The position numbers and the translations under genes were made by a program. Below the pieces are notes generated by a model, which was not told where the DNA came from, ran no database searches, and worked only from the letters and a program-made list of their open reading frames with translations. A stretch of DNA of 64,000 nucleotides from Rattus norvegicus (Eukaryota > Chordata > Mammalia > Rodentia > Muridae). Shown in pieces: positions 35,561-47,690 of this stretch. Positions within the stretch are counted from its first letter, which is position 1; each line of letters starts with the position of its first letter. The stretch is from contig NC_086032.1 in NCBI RefSeq assembly GCF_036323735.1, forward strand, positions 53,780,599-53,844,598, written 5' to 3'.

Positions 35561-38529
35561 AGTTGTAAATGCAAAATGTGTCTTGATTACATTCAGTATT
35601 CCTAATATGGTTCACTCTTGCATTTTGAAGCACCTTTTGTCTTAGATTATTTCCCATCTATATCGAATTCTTTCTTAATGCTTCAGATAATAGCATTAGA
35701 TAAATTAGAAAAATTAAAGATAAAGAAAAATCAATAAAATTGTCATAGTTACTGAAACCAGAAAACTAAGATCATTTGAACTGCTTGAATTATGATTGTC
35801 AGAGATATTTTAGGTTCCTGAAACATGACTTCCCACAATACAATTAATACTAAAGACGGCAGTAATTTGTAATGATGAGGAATTCAAATCAATTATTGGT
35901 GAACAAGGTGTGTTTCTAGAAAGTGTCAAGGGCAAACAGCACTTTAAATATAAATGGTAACTTAGAATCCATAGATTATCTCCTCGATCCTAGAAAGTGC
36001 TTTAAACAGAGATATTGGTTAATAGGAAATATTGCCTACAGAAAACACGTTTGCCTCATACAGGATGAATGAACAAGTTGCTGAGTCAGAGTATTCTAAT
36101 GTTAAAAATTATTTGTCATGTAGATTGATAAGAGAACATGAAATATTTTGAAAATTCCAGAAAGTATAAATGTTTTTACTACTTTAGGCCTAAAAAGGAG
36201 CGTGTTTAAGGTAATAATTTTAAAGTGAAGATAATAAGCTATTGGTGAAGAGGAATGGAGAGAAAAGGAAGTTTATTCATTACATGGTAAGAACTGGCCA
36301 ATTATCTGAAAGAAGCACTAAGTAACTTATATAGTATCCAATTTATTTTCTAAGTTATAAATCTCCTATGATTATTTAGGTAATTTTGTGTTGATACTAT
36401 TTTAAGGACTAGGTATTAAAGTTCTGTCTACTACCTCAGATATAAGGAAAATCCAAACAGGACTAGGTGTAGATAAAAGATATGACAGAAATAATGAAAA
36501 CAAGTTTGAAACAAGACTTCAGAGGAAGATAACAAATAAAAGTTACAGAGTATTTATTCTAGGAGAGTGTAGAATGTATTTATTTTAAGGGACAACCTAT
36601 ATAAAAGCATTGGTGTTAGGGTATGTATGTAAATAGTCTTTATCTAACTATTACTCACAATATTTTCTATGTATACAGAATAAATGGACAAAAATTAAAA
36701 TAGTGAACAGTTTTGAATGCAAAAATATCCCCAAAGTGACAAAGTTCAGTTGCACGTGATAACAATTCATCTACTGCTCCCAGTACTTAGCTTATTGAAG
36801 ACAGACTTACGTACCATTTTGTCTATCCTACCACACCTTACTCTAGAAAAATTTCTAGAAAGATCCTATCAGACTAGAGCTTTGTAGCTCATGTATAAAA
36901 GTGGATTTAAATATATTGGCAGAACACATGTCTATTTCAAACCTTTCTTAATTTGTATGTGACTTTTTAGTGAACTACCAAAATACAGTTGCTCTATATT
37001 AAAACTACCAATTAATTTTGGAAATGTGTTAGCTTGTAATCATGAAGTTTGTACAATTTAAATAGTTTCTCAGATAATTTGTGTTAGTTGGGGAAACGTA
37101 CCAGAAGGCTTAATCATTGGGGAGTATTTCAGAGTGAAAATTCTCTGTATATTCACTTAGTAATATACACATACATGTGGAAATCTATCATTTAGCATGC
37201 ATGTTTATCTGTATGAATGTGTGTTAATTGTTTCTCAAAATAAACTTGTAGATAACATGGGAAGACTTAGAAATGTGTACATGTTTTTAAATTTATATTT
37301 CAACTCGTGTACTTAATGTAAATTTAAATTCCACACATTTATGTTTTATTTGTGTTTTGTATGGGAAGCAGTGAGATTTTAGTATATAAAGTTATAGATA
37401 CAGATATAAGTAGGGATAGAGATATGTAGACATATATATGTCTGTAACTTGCTGATCAGATGTGCACTCTTAAGTAGTGCTCCAGCATCTTACTGCCCAT
37501 GAATTATGGACTAACTCCAAAATCATAAACAAGCCTCCAATTAAATGGTTTCTTCCAAAAGTATCCTGTTTTTATTTCTATACACATCCTGAGTCTTCGT
37601 GTTTCATTACAGTAGTAAGACAGCAACAACAACAACAAATACAGTGCCCACTGTCAACATGAAAACTACTTGCTTGCCAATAGTTTTTCAGTTATTTTGT
37701 TATTCTGTTTCTTATCAAACCAAGAAAATTATATTTTCCAGGCCATTGTACAGATGTACAAGCTGTCTTTTAGCCCTGGGCTTTTCTACTTGGACTCTTC
37801 ATTTCCAGAATAACTCTTAGCCTTAATTTGATAATATACACCCAATCTATAATATTTTGTTTGTTCCCCAACCAGCTTGTGGCATACACAAAAACAATTA
37901 CTATATTTAGTCTATGACTGTCACATGATTATGCACCTCTCCTCACTTTCAAGTGTCCATCTCCTTTGAAAAGGGATAATATCATTTTTACCTCATTTTC
38001 TTCAGGAATTCCTATCTTATTTTCTGCCAGATATCGTACTCTCTAATCCTGCTTCAGCTCATTGACCATCGTATTTTTATTGACAGGTGATGCTTCCACA
38101 CAGCACCTTAGAGAATCTATCTAGACTAGGCTATTTGGTGACCAGAATGCCTATTGCTACTAGCTCCCCACCAAGGATAACACTTAGGAGAGGAACTTGC
38201 GAGTCTCTAGCAAGAAGTAGCTGGATTGAAATAAACTCCTGACAGAGAGAAAAAGTAAGCTGGGGACTGTATCAACTCAGCAGGAGGAATTTTAGCCAGC
38301 TTGGCATTTTTGCTTTTGATCCATTGGGCAAATTGGTGCAAGTTACAAAACAAGATCCTCACATGCTTTTTCTTCTATCCCTCTCTTATTAACCATGACA
38401 GTAACCCAGCTTTTTATTCATGTAATCTCTATTCTACATCGTTCGTCATTGGAAAAAAAATCACAAAATTTAATAAACCTAAATTGCTTCTATTTATAAA
38501 AGATTCAATGAGGCTGAAGTAACTATTCT
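35561..38529. other. Single-copy intergenic DNA
   Basis: Nearly 3 kb with no recognised repeat or gene, apart from a short CAA run (37622-37638). It is AT-rich, and reading frames do not exceed 73 codons. Confidence 0.55.
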
Positions 38530-38770
38530 CTTTTTTATTGGATATTTTATTTATTTACATTTCTAGCTATCCCCTTTTCCAGTTTCCCTCTGCAAACCCC
38601 GTATCCTATCCCTTTGCTCTTCTTCTATGAGTGTGCTAACTGACCGACCCAACCACTCCCACCACACTACTGTTGACATTTTCTTACTTTGGGGCATCGA
38701 ACCTTCACAGGGCTAAGGTAGAATGTTATCAGTGAAATACTATGTATGGTATATATGTTACAGTTTTCTA
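38530..38770 (-). mobile_element. Severely truncated LINE-1 3' UTR
   Basis: TTTTTTATTGGATATTTTA at the left is the A-rich tail in antisense. It is followed by the C-rich 3' UTR (CCCCTTTTCCAGTTTCCCTC) and GGGGCATCGAACCTTCACAG, all in antisense L1 order. It ends by 5' truncation. Confidence 0.75.
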
Positions 38771-38774
38771 TTTT

Positions 38775-39790
38775 TCCTTCTAACATTTTTGTTAATTAAC
38801 TAATGAATTTTAAATCCTGATTTCAGCTTTTCCTCCATCTCCTCCTCCTAGTTGTTCCCTCTCAGTTCCACTCCCCAATGCTTCCTTCCTTTTCTTCTCA
38901 GAGAATGGGAGGCCTCGCTTGCATTGGCTTATCAAATTTAGTAAGACTAGGTACATCTCCAGCATCACAAACAGCCCCTGCTCCTGCTGTTATGGGTTCC
39001 ATGTGAAGAGTAAACTTCATGTCAGTTCCATGTGTATGGAGTGCCTAGGATTATTCCATGAAAGGTCTCTGGTTGGTGGTTCAGACTCAAGTAGCCTTAT
39101 AGACCAAAGTTAGTTGATATTGTAGGTTTTCTATTGGTATCCTTGTCCTCTCTGTCTCCTTCCTCCATCTCTTACACAATATTCGTGGAGCTTTGCCTAA
39201 TATTTGGGTGTGAGTATCTGCATCTATTTCCATCAGCCACTAGATGAAGGCTCTTAGATGCTTCTTGTCTGCAAATATACCAGAATATTATTAATAGTGT
39301 GAGGGACTATCTCTCTCACACAGTGTAGGTCGCAAAGTGGGCCAGTCATTAGCTGACCCTTCCCTCAAATTCTGCTCCATAATTTACTCCTAAAAATCTT
39401 GTAGGCAGGACAAATTGAGGATTCAAGATTTTTTGGCTAGGTTGATATCCTAATCCCTCCATTTCAAGTCTTGACTGATTACAGGAGGTGGCCATTTTAG
39501 GTATTACATGCCCTACTATTAAGAATCTTAGCTAGGATGCTCTCTTATATTCTTGTGTTTCCGTTACTATAGGTTTCTAGCCCTTCACAGAGTTGCTTCC
39601 CTCACTGGTTCCAGTTCTCTTTCTATTTACCTTTCCTTCTGTCCTCCCCACATGTACTTTAATCCTTTCATTTCTCCTTCTCACCCCTTCTCCCATCCAG
39701 TTCCCTCCTTCCATCCACCTCTGATTCTACTGTTTTAAAATATATACTCAGGAATGAAAATCTTTAAACAATTATCTATCTGATCAGCAA
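38775..39790 (-). mobile_element. Old Lx-type LINE-1 3' UTR
   Basis: The antisense Lx 3' UTR is recognisable across the interval: TTTTAAATCCTGATTTCAGC, CAGCCCCTGCTCCTGCTGTT, ATATTTGGGTGTGAGTATCTG, AAGTGGGCCAGTCATTAGC, CTTGTAGGCAGGACAAATTG and CAGGAGGTGGCCATTTTAGG. It has no ORF2. It lies directly beside the truncated L1 at 38530, perhaps as its target. Confidence 0.8.
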
Positions 39791-40696
39791 ATCAGAAACC
39801 TCTAAGTGGAAGATAAATAATAAGTAACTGTCTTAATTCAGCAGAGATTTATAGAACTAGTAATAAGTGGGACAATAGAGGCATACACAGATTAACATCA
39901 AAATATATCTTTAAAAATGTGAAAATGAGAAAACACTGTCTGTCTATCTACCTATCTAAATATATATATATATATATAAAATATTGATGCACATTTAGAA
40001 CTATAAAAGTGAATGATCAAACTGATCCTTATCTATAAACTTTTATATCACAAGCATTAGGTATGCATCCTCTTTCAATAACAAAAAAAAATCCTAATGA
40101 TATATAATCATGTGTCTTTTAAAGACACTATAGCACATTTTGTAAAAGAATTTTCAGCACAATACTTCAATTTCCATGCCTTTCTACAGTGTTTGCCCAT
40201 ACATGGTATAATGAGTAATAGAATATTGTCACAGGTAATCACCTACTACCTACAAATCTCTCCATTAAATTAATTTGAAATTTTACTTAAATGCGTATGT
40301 GTATTTGTAGTGAACAAACTATAACAATGATGTAAAATGGACTTTGGTCTTATTCTTTGTGCTTTAGTGTGTAACTCAATTTGAATTCTGTAGAACACTT
40401 AAAGGTTATAGTTAAACACTCACTTAAACCAGAATCTGATTTTTCTGTTGATTTTCATTAATAATTCTTGCATTGGAACTGATCCTTCACTTTTCGTGTA
40501 TTTCTCTCCAAAGTTAACATATGAACATGGTTTTGAGCTTTAAGCTGGATAAGATTTGAGTTTTCATACCATCCACTGTTACATACAGCAACTTAGACAT
40601 ATTAATTATATTCAATTACCTGTTCTCCTTATCTGTTAATTGTGGTTTTACTGTGCTTTGACACCATTCTTTGAAAACAACCTGGGATAGCTTGTG
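39791..40696. other. AT-rich single-copy DNA
   Basis: It contains a short (TA)n run at 39959-39978 and otherwise nothing recognised. Confidence 0.5.
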
Positions 40697-41760
40697 TCTT
40701 AGTTAGGGTTTCCACTGCTATGAAAAGACACCGTAATGGAGACAAGTCTTATAAAGGAAAACATTTAATTTGCTCTGACTTACAGATTCAGAGGTTTGGT
40801 CCATTATCCTCCAGGCAGGAACATGTCAGCTTCTCAGCAGGCATGGCATTGGAGGAACTGAAACTTCTGTGTCTTGATCTGACTGCAGGAGAAAACTTAC
40901 TCTTCCATACTGGAAAGAGCTTTGAAGGTGACCCCACAGTGACATATTTTCTCCAATAAGACCACACTTCCAAATAATACCACTACCTATGCTTTAATCA
41001 TATTCAAAGCACCACATTCCACTTCCTGGTTCCCATAGGCTTATTCCTACACTATTGTACGTGGATGATGACTAGCAGTATGATAATCCAAAACACATTT
41101 AACTCAACTTAGAAAGCCCCATTGTCTATAACAGTCTCAATTTTAAAAATCCAAAGTTCAGAGTCTCTTCTGAGATTCATCCAATCACTTAACCATCAAA
41201 AAGCAGATGACATACTTCCAACATCACAGGATATGCATTACCATTCCAAAATGTCATAGCATGGAAATACTGGACCAGAGTGAGACACAACATCAGCTGG
41301 GCAATTCTTGGAATGACTAACAAGAATAGCAGCAGCAGTAAAGTGGAGTCAACAAGAGCCTAGAAGATACAGAGGGCAGAGCTGGAGAAGTAACCCAAGC
41401 TTTGTAGGAGCCCAGAAGTTCATATGTTAATCCCCTACATTAAAACAAGAAGCTTTGAAGTTGAAGTTGCCTTGGAGACTTCAAAGTTGTTAGAAAAGTC
41501 AAAGTCATAGGACACCTGCTGAGGAAAGCTATTAACATGGAGTGGAACCAACCCAAGAGAATAAAGTTTGTTGTCCATGAATGCCAGATATGCCAAAGCA
41601 GTCAACAAGGATGAAAGTAACTGGCGATCTGAAGAGCACTTTGACAACATACACGGGGATGTGGAGTTTGGAGTGTGCCCAGAATCTGATCTTCATTGAT
41701 TACCACAAATGTACATTTCCTATGGAAGCTTCCACTGTTGGAGACTTGGTAAATTAAAAG
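40697..41760 (+). mobile_element. Rodent LTR-type interspersed repeat
   Basis: It begins TGTCTTAGTTAGGGTTTCCAC with the series AAGTCTTATAAAGGAAAACATTTAAT, CAGAGGTTTGGTCCATTATC, CAGCAGGCATGGCATTGGAGG and CCCACAGTGACATATTTTCTCCAA. It continues with AATCCAAAGTTCAGAGTCTC and GGATATGCATTACCATTCC, text I know as a common mouse/rat dispersed repeat, probably ERV-derived. The exact family name is not certain. The 79- and 61-codon frames on its two strands are not genes. Confidence 0.6.
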
Positions 41761-42011
41761 ATTTACTGAAAGAAAATATAGGAAACAAAAGAAAATAAAA
41801 AGGTAACAAAAATAATTGTTGGCAGCAGAATGTTAAGTAAAGTGATCAAGGTTTAATTTTGGGATAATATCAAATTCATATACAAATATTTGTTGTAGAA
41901 TAAAAGAAATAATCAGTAAAACATTCCATAAAAAGCCCAGAAATTTTAGTGCCAAAGGACAAATGACTGTATAAGACAAATTCAGTTGAAATATTTTAAT
42001 AATGTTCTTAT

Positions 42012-42473
42012 TGTTGGGAGTGATACCCTTGAAGCCCTCCATTGTTGATGTTATTATTATGGTTAGAATTAAGTATGATTGGGTTCATGGAAAATCCCCA
42101 GCCAGCTGCAGAAGACTAATACAAATCTGGTGGTCAAAATGAATAATAACATCTGATGCATTAAGATACCCAATGTGATGACCTGTAACTTTTGGAAAAA
42201 CCAACATCCTGCTGACTAATAGATATGACAAACCTGTGACCTTTCTAATATCCTGTCAATATCACCCGATTCTCTGACCACACAAATACTGTGTCGTTGG
42301 CCTGCGTAAATGTTTTATACTTCCCCCCTCCCTCTGTTACCCATATTATGGTATAAATTCAGCCTTGGGAAAAAATAAAATTGTCGCCTTGATCAGACTC
42401 TTGTCTTGGCGTCCTTCTTCGTGTCTCTTGTCCCCCATTCTCTTCCAGGTACCTTCAGCCCCCATCGTTTACA
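42012..42473 (+). mobile_element. Solitary class II (ERVK/IAP-like) LTR
   Basis: A clean 462-bp LTR beginning TGTTGGGAG and ending TTTACA. TATAAAT lies at 42352-42358, AATAAA at 42374-42379, and a C/T-rich U5 follows. The exact 6-bp target duplication TCTTAT at 42006-42011 and 42474-42479 has the length produced by class II retroviral integrases. No internal genes remain, so the provirus was lost by LTR-LTR recombination. The 66-codon frame crossing it is not a gene. Confidence 0.9.
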
Positions 42474-42479
42474 TCTTAT

Positions 42480-43253
42480 ATTCAAGACATCAATTGCAGT
42501 GTACGGCTGTGTATGTATATATAGATACATTTCACATGAATAATGAATGCATATATACTATGTAAATTTATATATGGTACATGTATAAATAACATCTGTA
42601 GAGCTGACAATTTAGGATGATTCGGTGACAAAATAATTTTGTTTCATTTAAATACCATCCTGTGTGTATGCTGTGGAATGAAATAAAACCATTTCACCCC
42701 AATTCATAAAGCTTAGGGTGGTTAATACGGTTTGCAACCAATGGCAATTTGTGTAGGTTATCTTTCAAAGGAGGCCCAGTTGTCAGCCTCAGCCAGTTGC
42801 TGATGGGGCATCCAAGAATGCAGATGTTTTGGCAGACTTACCCAGAAACACAATGAAGCATGCAGCCTCAGAAGCCACCTTCACAGCATTGGTGCACACC
42901 ATGGCCATCTAAAACACCAAGGACTTGTAAATGTCAACAATACCCACCACATAACACATGCCATATAATCCTCTGTGCCTTCTAAACCAACAGGGTGTTG
43001 AAGACACTATTGGAATTAATGTCTGTGCTTTCACATAAACAATATAGGAGATTTCCAAGGATTTAGTATGTGCCCCAAATAAGCAGCTTCTGGTACCCTA
43101 GAATAATCCTTCATAAATTCATAATAAACTTCATAAACAAGTATTTTGACTTGTGACATTTTCAGTTTGTGTTAAATAGACTATTGTAACATATACAAGT
43201 TAGAACTATATAACTACACAGCACCTGTATAGTTTTGTGTTGTTTGATTTGTG
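42480..43253. other. Single-copy DNA with an exon-textured patch
   Basis: Mostly AT-rich. The patch 42765-42920 is GC-richer and coding-like in texture, but every frame is short and I could match it to no protein. It could be a processed-pseudogene fragment. No poly-A or splice features were seen. Confidence 0.35.
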
Positions 43254-43313
43254 AGATATGTGTGTGTGTGTCTGTGTGTGTGTGTGTGTGTATGTGTGTG
43301 TGTGTGTGTGTGT
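43254..43313. repeat. (TG)n microsatellite
   Basis: Interrupted TG repeat of about 58 bases. Confidence 0.95.
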
Positions 43314-44466
43314 ACAAACATATCAACATGCATGGATGCATGGACTTATTTATGGATTGCTTTATTGTGTGTATTTTTATCAGAACTACATTAATTGCCT
43401 CTGAAAATTACTCATTAAGAGAGTGTTTGTAATTTTGTAACACAAGTTAGCCTGTTGGGCTTAATCAGGACAAACAATAATACTGTGAATCTGCTACTAA
43501 AAGCATTTTCATGTCTTTTATTAGTGGGTACGTAAAAATCCTTTTGAATTTTAAAAATTCATTGCTGCTACTTTCCTTAGAAGTGTTGATACAGCATTAT
43601 TCTGACTGACCTACATTCCGCAGATTCTTTTAATAGTGTGTAGTGTGTCATTTTACTACTAGAAGAATGCATTCAGGCAGTAAACTTTGAAGATTTGTAA
43701 TTACTTTTTCTGCCTTGAACTGTCATTAAACATATTCTTTTTGAGCCTTTCCATTCTGGGCAACACCTCTTTTTGTGAGTTAGATCAATCCAAAACTCCA
43801 CATTATTTCTCACTTTTACTTCTCCATTAAATATGGTAGCACTCTACTGGTCAGTATATGATCCCTCTGAGTTATCTCAGCCAAAAGAATAACTGTGAAA
43901 AACATGAACCAGCAACGAATTGTAGATGAATATGCAACCATGGCAAAGGAATGTTAGACTTTCATTTTTGCTTATACAGTTAAACAATGTATGTAAAATA
44001 GAACACTCAAAATTCTACTTTTCCATTCCTATTTCAGCTCCCTCTGTTTTGCTATTTTTTATGTACAATTACCAGTTAGAGTTTTGTAAAATATGCTAAT
44101 ATAAATGATTAAGATAGGACATATAGATATGTGTCTTTGTATATGTTTTTGAGCATGTTTCTTTGGATCTTAAATAAAACAGACAATTCATTGCTCTCAT
44201 TGGTTTCCATAAATCCAAGTAACCCTTGACTGTGTTCATCACTACTACTGGAGCTAGACACTTTAAAATTAGGACTATTTTCTGTTTGTCCTCTAAATTT
44301 TTTTTATACAGAAAATGTACTATGTACTATTCTGGAATAGATATTATACTGTTGTATCATGTTGCCTATAGTTATTCATTTTTTCTTCATTGAAGGACTT
44401 AAGAATTTCAATAGTTTTTGGGTATATGTATTATTAAATTCAAGAATATGGATTGTTTACATATAG
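43314..44466. other. Single-copy intergenic DNA
   Basis: Nothing recognised. Confidence 0.5.
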
Positions 44467-44481
44467 GAATTTATGGCTTCA

Positions 44482-44532
44482 CCCTGGGTTCGGTCCCCAG
44501 CTCTGAAAAAAAGAACCCCAAAAAAAAAAAAA
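44482..44532 (+). mobile_element. 5'-truncated ID SINE
   Basis: Only the 3' part of an ID is present: the B box (CCTGGGTTCGGTCCCCAGCT), then AAAAAAAGAACCCC and an A13 tail. A perfect 15-bp duplication, GAATTTATGGCTTCA, flanks it at 44467-44481 and 44533-44547, so it was truncated at insertion rather than eroded. It lacks the A box and cannot be transcribed by pol III from its own promoter. Confidence 0.93.
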
Positions 44533-44547
44533 GAATTTATGGCTTCA

Positions 44548-45340
44548 GAATTCAGAATATCATGGACATATTTATTCTTGTTGTAAGGTATTTATCACAC
44601 CTGTACAACCTTGTAAAAAAGACTTACCTGTCAGAATTCTTTAGTATTAATTTGTCCCTTAAACTCCAATGCTACTTTCAAATAAAATGCAATAGGTGTT
44701 CAATATTTGGGACTTCTAAGACATGATTAGTTCTCATAGAAGTGTCACTGATGTCCCAATAGAAATAGTATTGCTAACTCTGCAATGTCCTTTCTTCTAT
44801 ATGTGATATTATCAAATGCCTATAACATGCTTTCCTTCTTCATATGACAAAAAATAAACATCACAAGCAATAATATCTATTGTTTACAAAGCTTTCTTTG
44901 ATTGGTGCCTTTTGTACAGTCTTTTTTATCTCTTTTGCCACAGGATTCCTAATCCCTGTACTCCTACAGAGGAATTAAAAGAGACAACCCATTAAGAGCT
45001 AAATAGCCTAAAGTTTCTCACTCTCTTATTGGAGTTCACCTGTGGGTCACTGTATTAGTTCCTAAGTTCTGCCAATGGAGCTTCCATATGATGTCTGAGG
45101 CAAGCAGCGATCTATGGATATAACAAAATACAACCAGAAGTCACATTTTTGCAACATCTCTTTTGTATAGCAGTAGTATTTGATTTTCTACTATAACAAT
45201 GGATACCTAATCTTAAGATTTTAGTCATCAAAGTGATGTAATGTATGTTTTGTTTCTCCAATAAATGGGCCTTGCATCAAGCCACGTTTGTCTACTTCCA
45301 TAATTTTTCTTACAACCATTGCATTATCATACCTTGCAAG
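44548..45340. other. Single-copy intergenic DNA
   Basis: No confident repeat. The text near 45048-45140 may belong to a rodent repeat that I could not place. Confidence 0.45.
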
Positions 45341-45504
45341 AAGAGCATCATTGCATATCAAAACACAAGGACGTTTATGTTTCTCCTTTGAATATGAATG
45401 GCCTCCATATGCTCATGTGTTTGAATGTTTGGCTCAAAGTAGGAAGCAGTATTAGAAGTTATGGACATGTAGGTGTGGCCTTCTTGGAGAAAGTGTGTAA
45501 TTGA
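45341..45504 (+). mobile_element. Fragment of a common rodent repeat
   Basis: GTGTTTGAATGTTTGGCTCA, followed by AGGTGTGGCCTTCTTGGAGA and AAGTGTGTAA, recalls a dispersed rodent element with AGGTGTGGCCTTGTTGGAGGAAGTGTGTCACT. The class is not resolved. It is cut on the right by an L1. Confidence 0.45.
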
Positions 45505-47430
45505 CAAGAACTTCAAGTCTCTGAAGAAAGCACTAGAGAAAGATCTCAGAATATGAAAAGATCTCCTATGCACGTGGATTGGCAGGATTAATATAGTGAA
45601 AGTAGACATCTTGCTGAAAGCAATGTATAGATTCAATACAATGACCATAAAAATTCCAAATCAATTTTTCAGAGACTTAGAAAGAGCAATTGGCAAATTC
45701 ATTTGGAATAACAAAATACCAAGGATTAAAAAAAATATTCTCAACAATAAAAAAAAACTTCTGGGAGAATCACCATTCCTGACCTCAAGTGGTATTACAG
45801 ACCAATAGTGATAAAACCTGTATGGTATTGATACAGAGACAGGCAGGTAGATCAATGGAACAGAATTGAAGACCCAGAAATGATCCCACATATCTATGGC
45901 CACTTAATCTTGGACAAAGGAACTAAAACCATCCAATGGAGAAAGACAGCATATTCAACAAATGGTGCTAGTTCAACTGGTAGTTAGCACATAAAGGAAT
46001 GCTAATCAATCCATTCTTATCACTCAAGTCCAAGGGGATCAAAAACCTCTACATAAACCAGATACACTGAAACAAATAGAAGAGAAAGTAGAGAAGAGTC
46101 TAGAACACATGGGCACAGGGGAAAAGTTTCTGAACAGAATACCAATGGCATATGCTCCAAAATCAACAATAGACAATTGGACCCCATAAGATTTAAAAGA
46201 TTCTGTAAGATAATGGACACTATCAATAGGAAAAAAATGGCAACAAACAGATTGGGAAAAAAAATTGCAATCGTACATCCAACCGAGGTCTAACATTTAA
46301 TATATACCAATAACTCAAGAAGTTAGACTCCAGAAAACCAAATAACCTTATTAAAAATAGGGGAACAAAGCTAAAAAAAAAGAGAATTCTCAACAGAGGA
46401 ATATCAAATGGCAGAGAAGCACATAAACAAAAGATGCTCAAACATATATCAAAGACAAATGCTCCACTATGTTCATAGCAGCTTTATTTATAATAGCCAG
46501 AATCTGGAAAGAACCCAGATGCCCTTCAACAGAGAAATGGATACAGAAAATATGGTACATCTACACAATGGAATACTACTATGCTATAAAAAAATGACTT
46601 TATGAAATTCATAGGCAAATGGATAGAACTGGAAAATATCATCCTGAGTGAGGTAACCCAATCACAGAAAAACACATATGGTATGGATATTATGGTGTGG
46701 ACATTAGCCCAAATGCTCGAATTACCCTAGATGCATAAAACACATGAAACTCAAGAAGGATGACCAAAATGCGAATGCTTCACTCCTTCTTTAAAAGGGG
46801 AACGAGAATACCCTTGGGAGGGAATAGGGAGGCAAAGTTTAGAACTGAAGTGGAAGGAACGCCCATTCAGAGCCTGCCCCATACATATACAGCCACCAAA
46901 CTAGATAAGATGGATGAAGCAAAGAAGTGCAGGCTGACAAGAACCGGATGTAGATCTCTCCTGAGAGACACTACCAAAATATGGCAAATATGTAGGCTAA
47001 TGCCAGCAGCAAGCCACTGAACTGAGAACGAGACCCCCGTTGAAGGAATCAGAGAAAGGACTGAAAGAGTTTAAAGGGGCTTGAGAGCCCATATGAACAA
47101 CAATGCCAACCAACCAGAGCTTCCAGGGACTAAGCCACTACCCAAAGACTATACATGAACTAACTGGGCTCCAACTGCACAGGTAGCAATGAATAGCCTA
47201 GTAAGAGCACCAGTGGAAGGGGAAGTCCTTGGTCCTTCCAAGACTGAACCCCCAGTGAACGTGATTGTTGGGGGGAGGGTGGTAATGCGAAGAGGATGGA
47301 GAGGGGAACACCCATATAGAAGGGGAAGGGGAGGGATTAGGGGGTCGTTTGCCTGGAAACCGGGAAAGGTAATAACAATTGAAATGTAAATAAGAAATAC
47401 CCATTTTAATAAAGATGGAGAAAAAAAAAG
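45505..47430 (+). mobile_element. 5'-truncated LINE-1 with internal deletion
   Basis: Sense L1 starts inside ORF2 after the RT core (ATCTCCTATGCACGTGGATT; the protein text RFNTMTIKIPNQFFRDLER is visible). It runs through the C-terminus and the 3' UTR with its polypurine tract (47265-47345) to a short A-tail at 47421-47429. Near 46425 the text jumps from GCAGAGAAGCACATAAA straight to AGATGCTCAAACATAT, dropping roughly 290 bases of ORF2. Frameshifts and stops are frequent. Confidence 0.9.
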
Positions 47431-47690
47431 ACCACACATAAAAAAATACCCTGAGAGGAAGAAAACTTCCTGTTTGCCAAGTGGGAAAATGTCAAAAAAT
47501 CAGCAGGGTGAAAAAGAATTGGGTTCATATGTTTCTAAGATGGTGAATAATAGAAGCAAAATAGGCCGGAAAAGCTGACTGATTCTCCTGAATAGGTTAG
47601 TACAGTACTTGTTCATATTTAAATCAGAGATACTACTTTGTTTAGCTAGTCACATCTTCACAATAAACATGTCTTCTTGTCTTCTAAAAA
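47431..47690. other. Unassigned sequence between L1s
   Basis: No repeat or gene was recognised. It ends in an A-run at 47685-47694. Confidence 0.4.
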
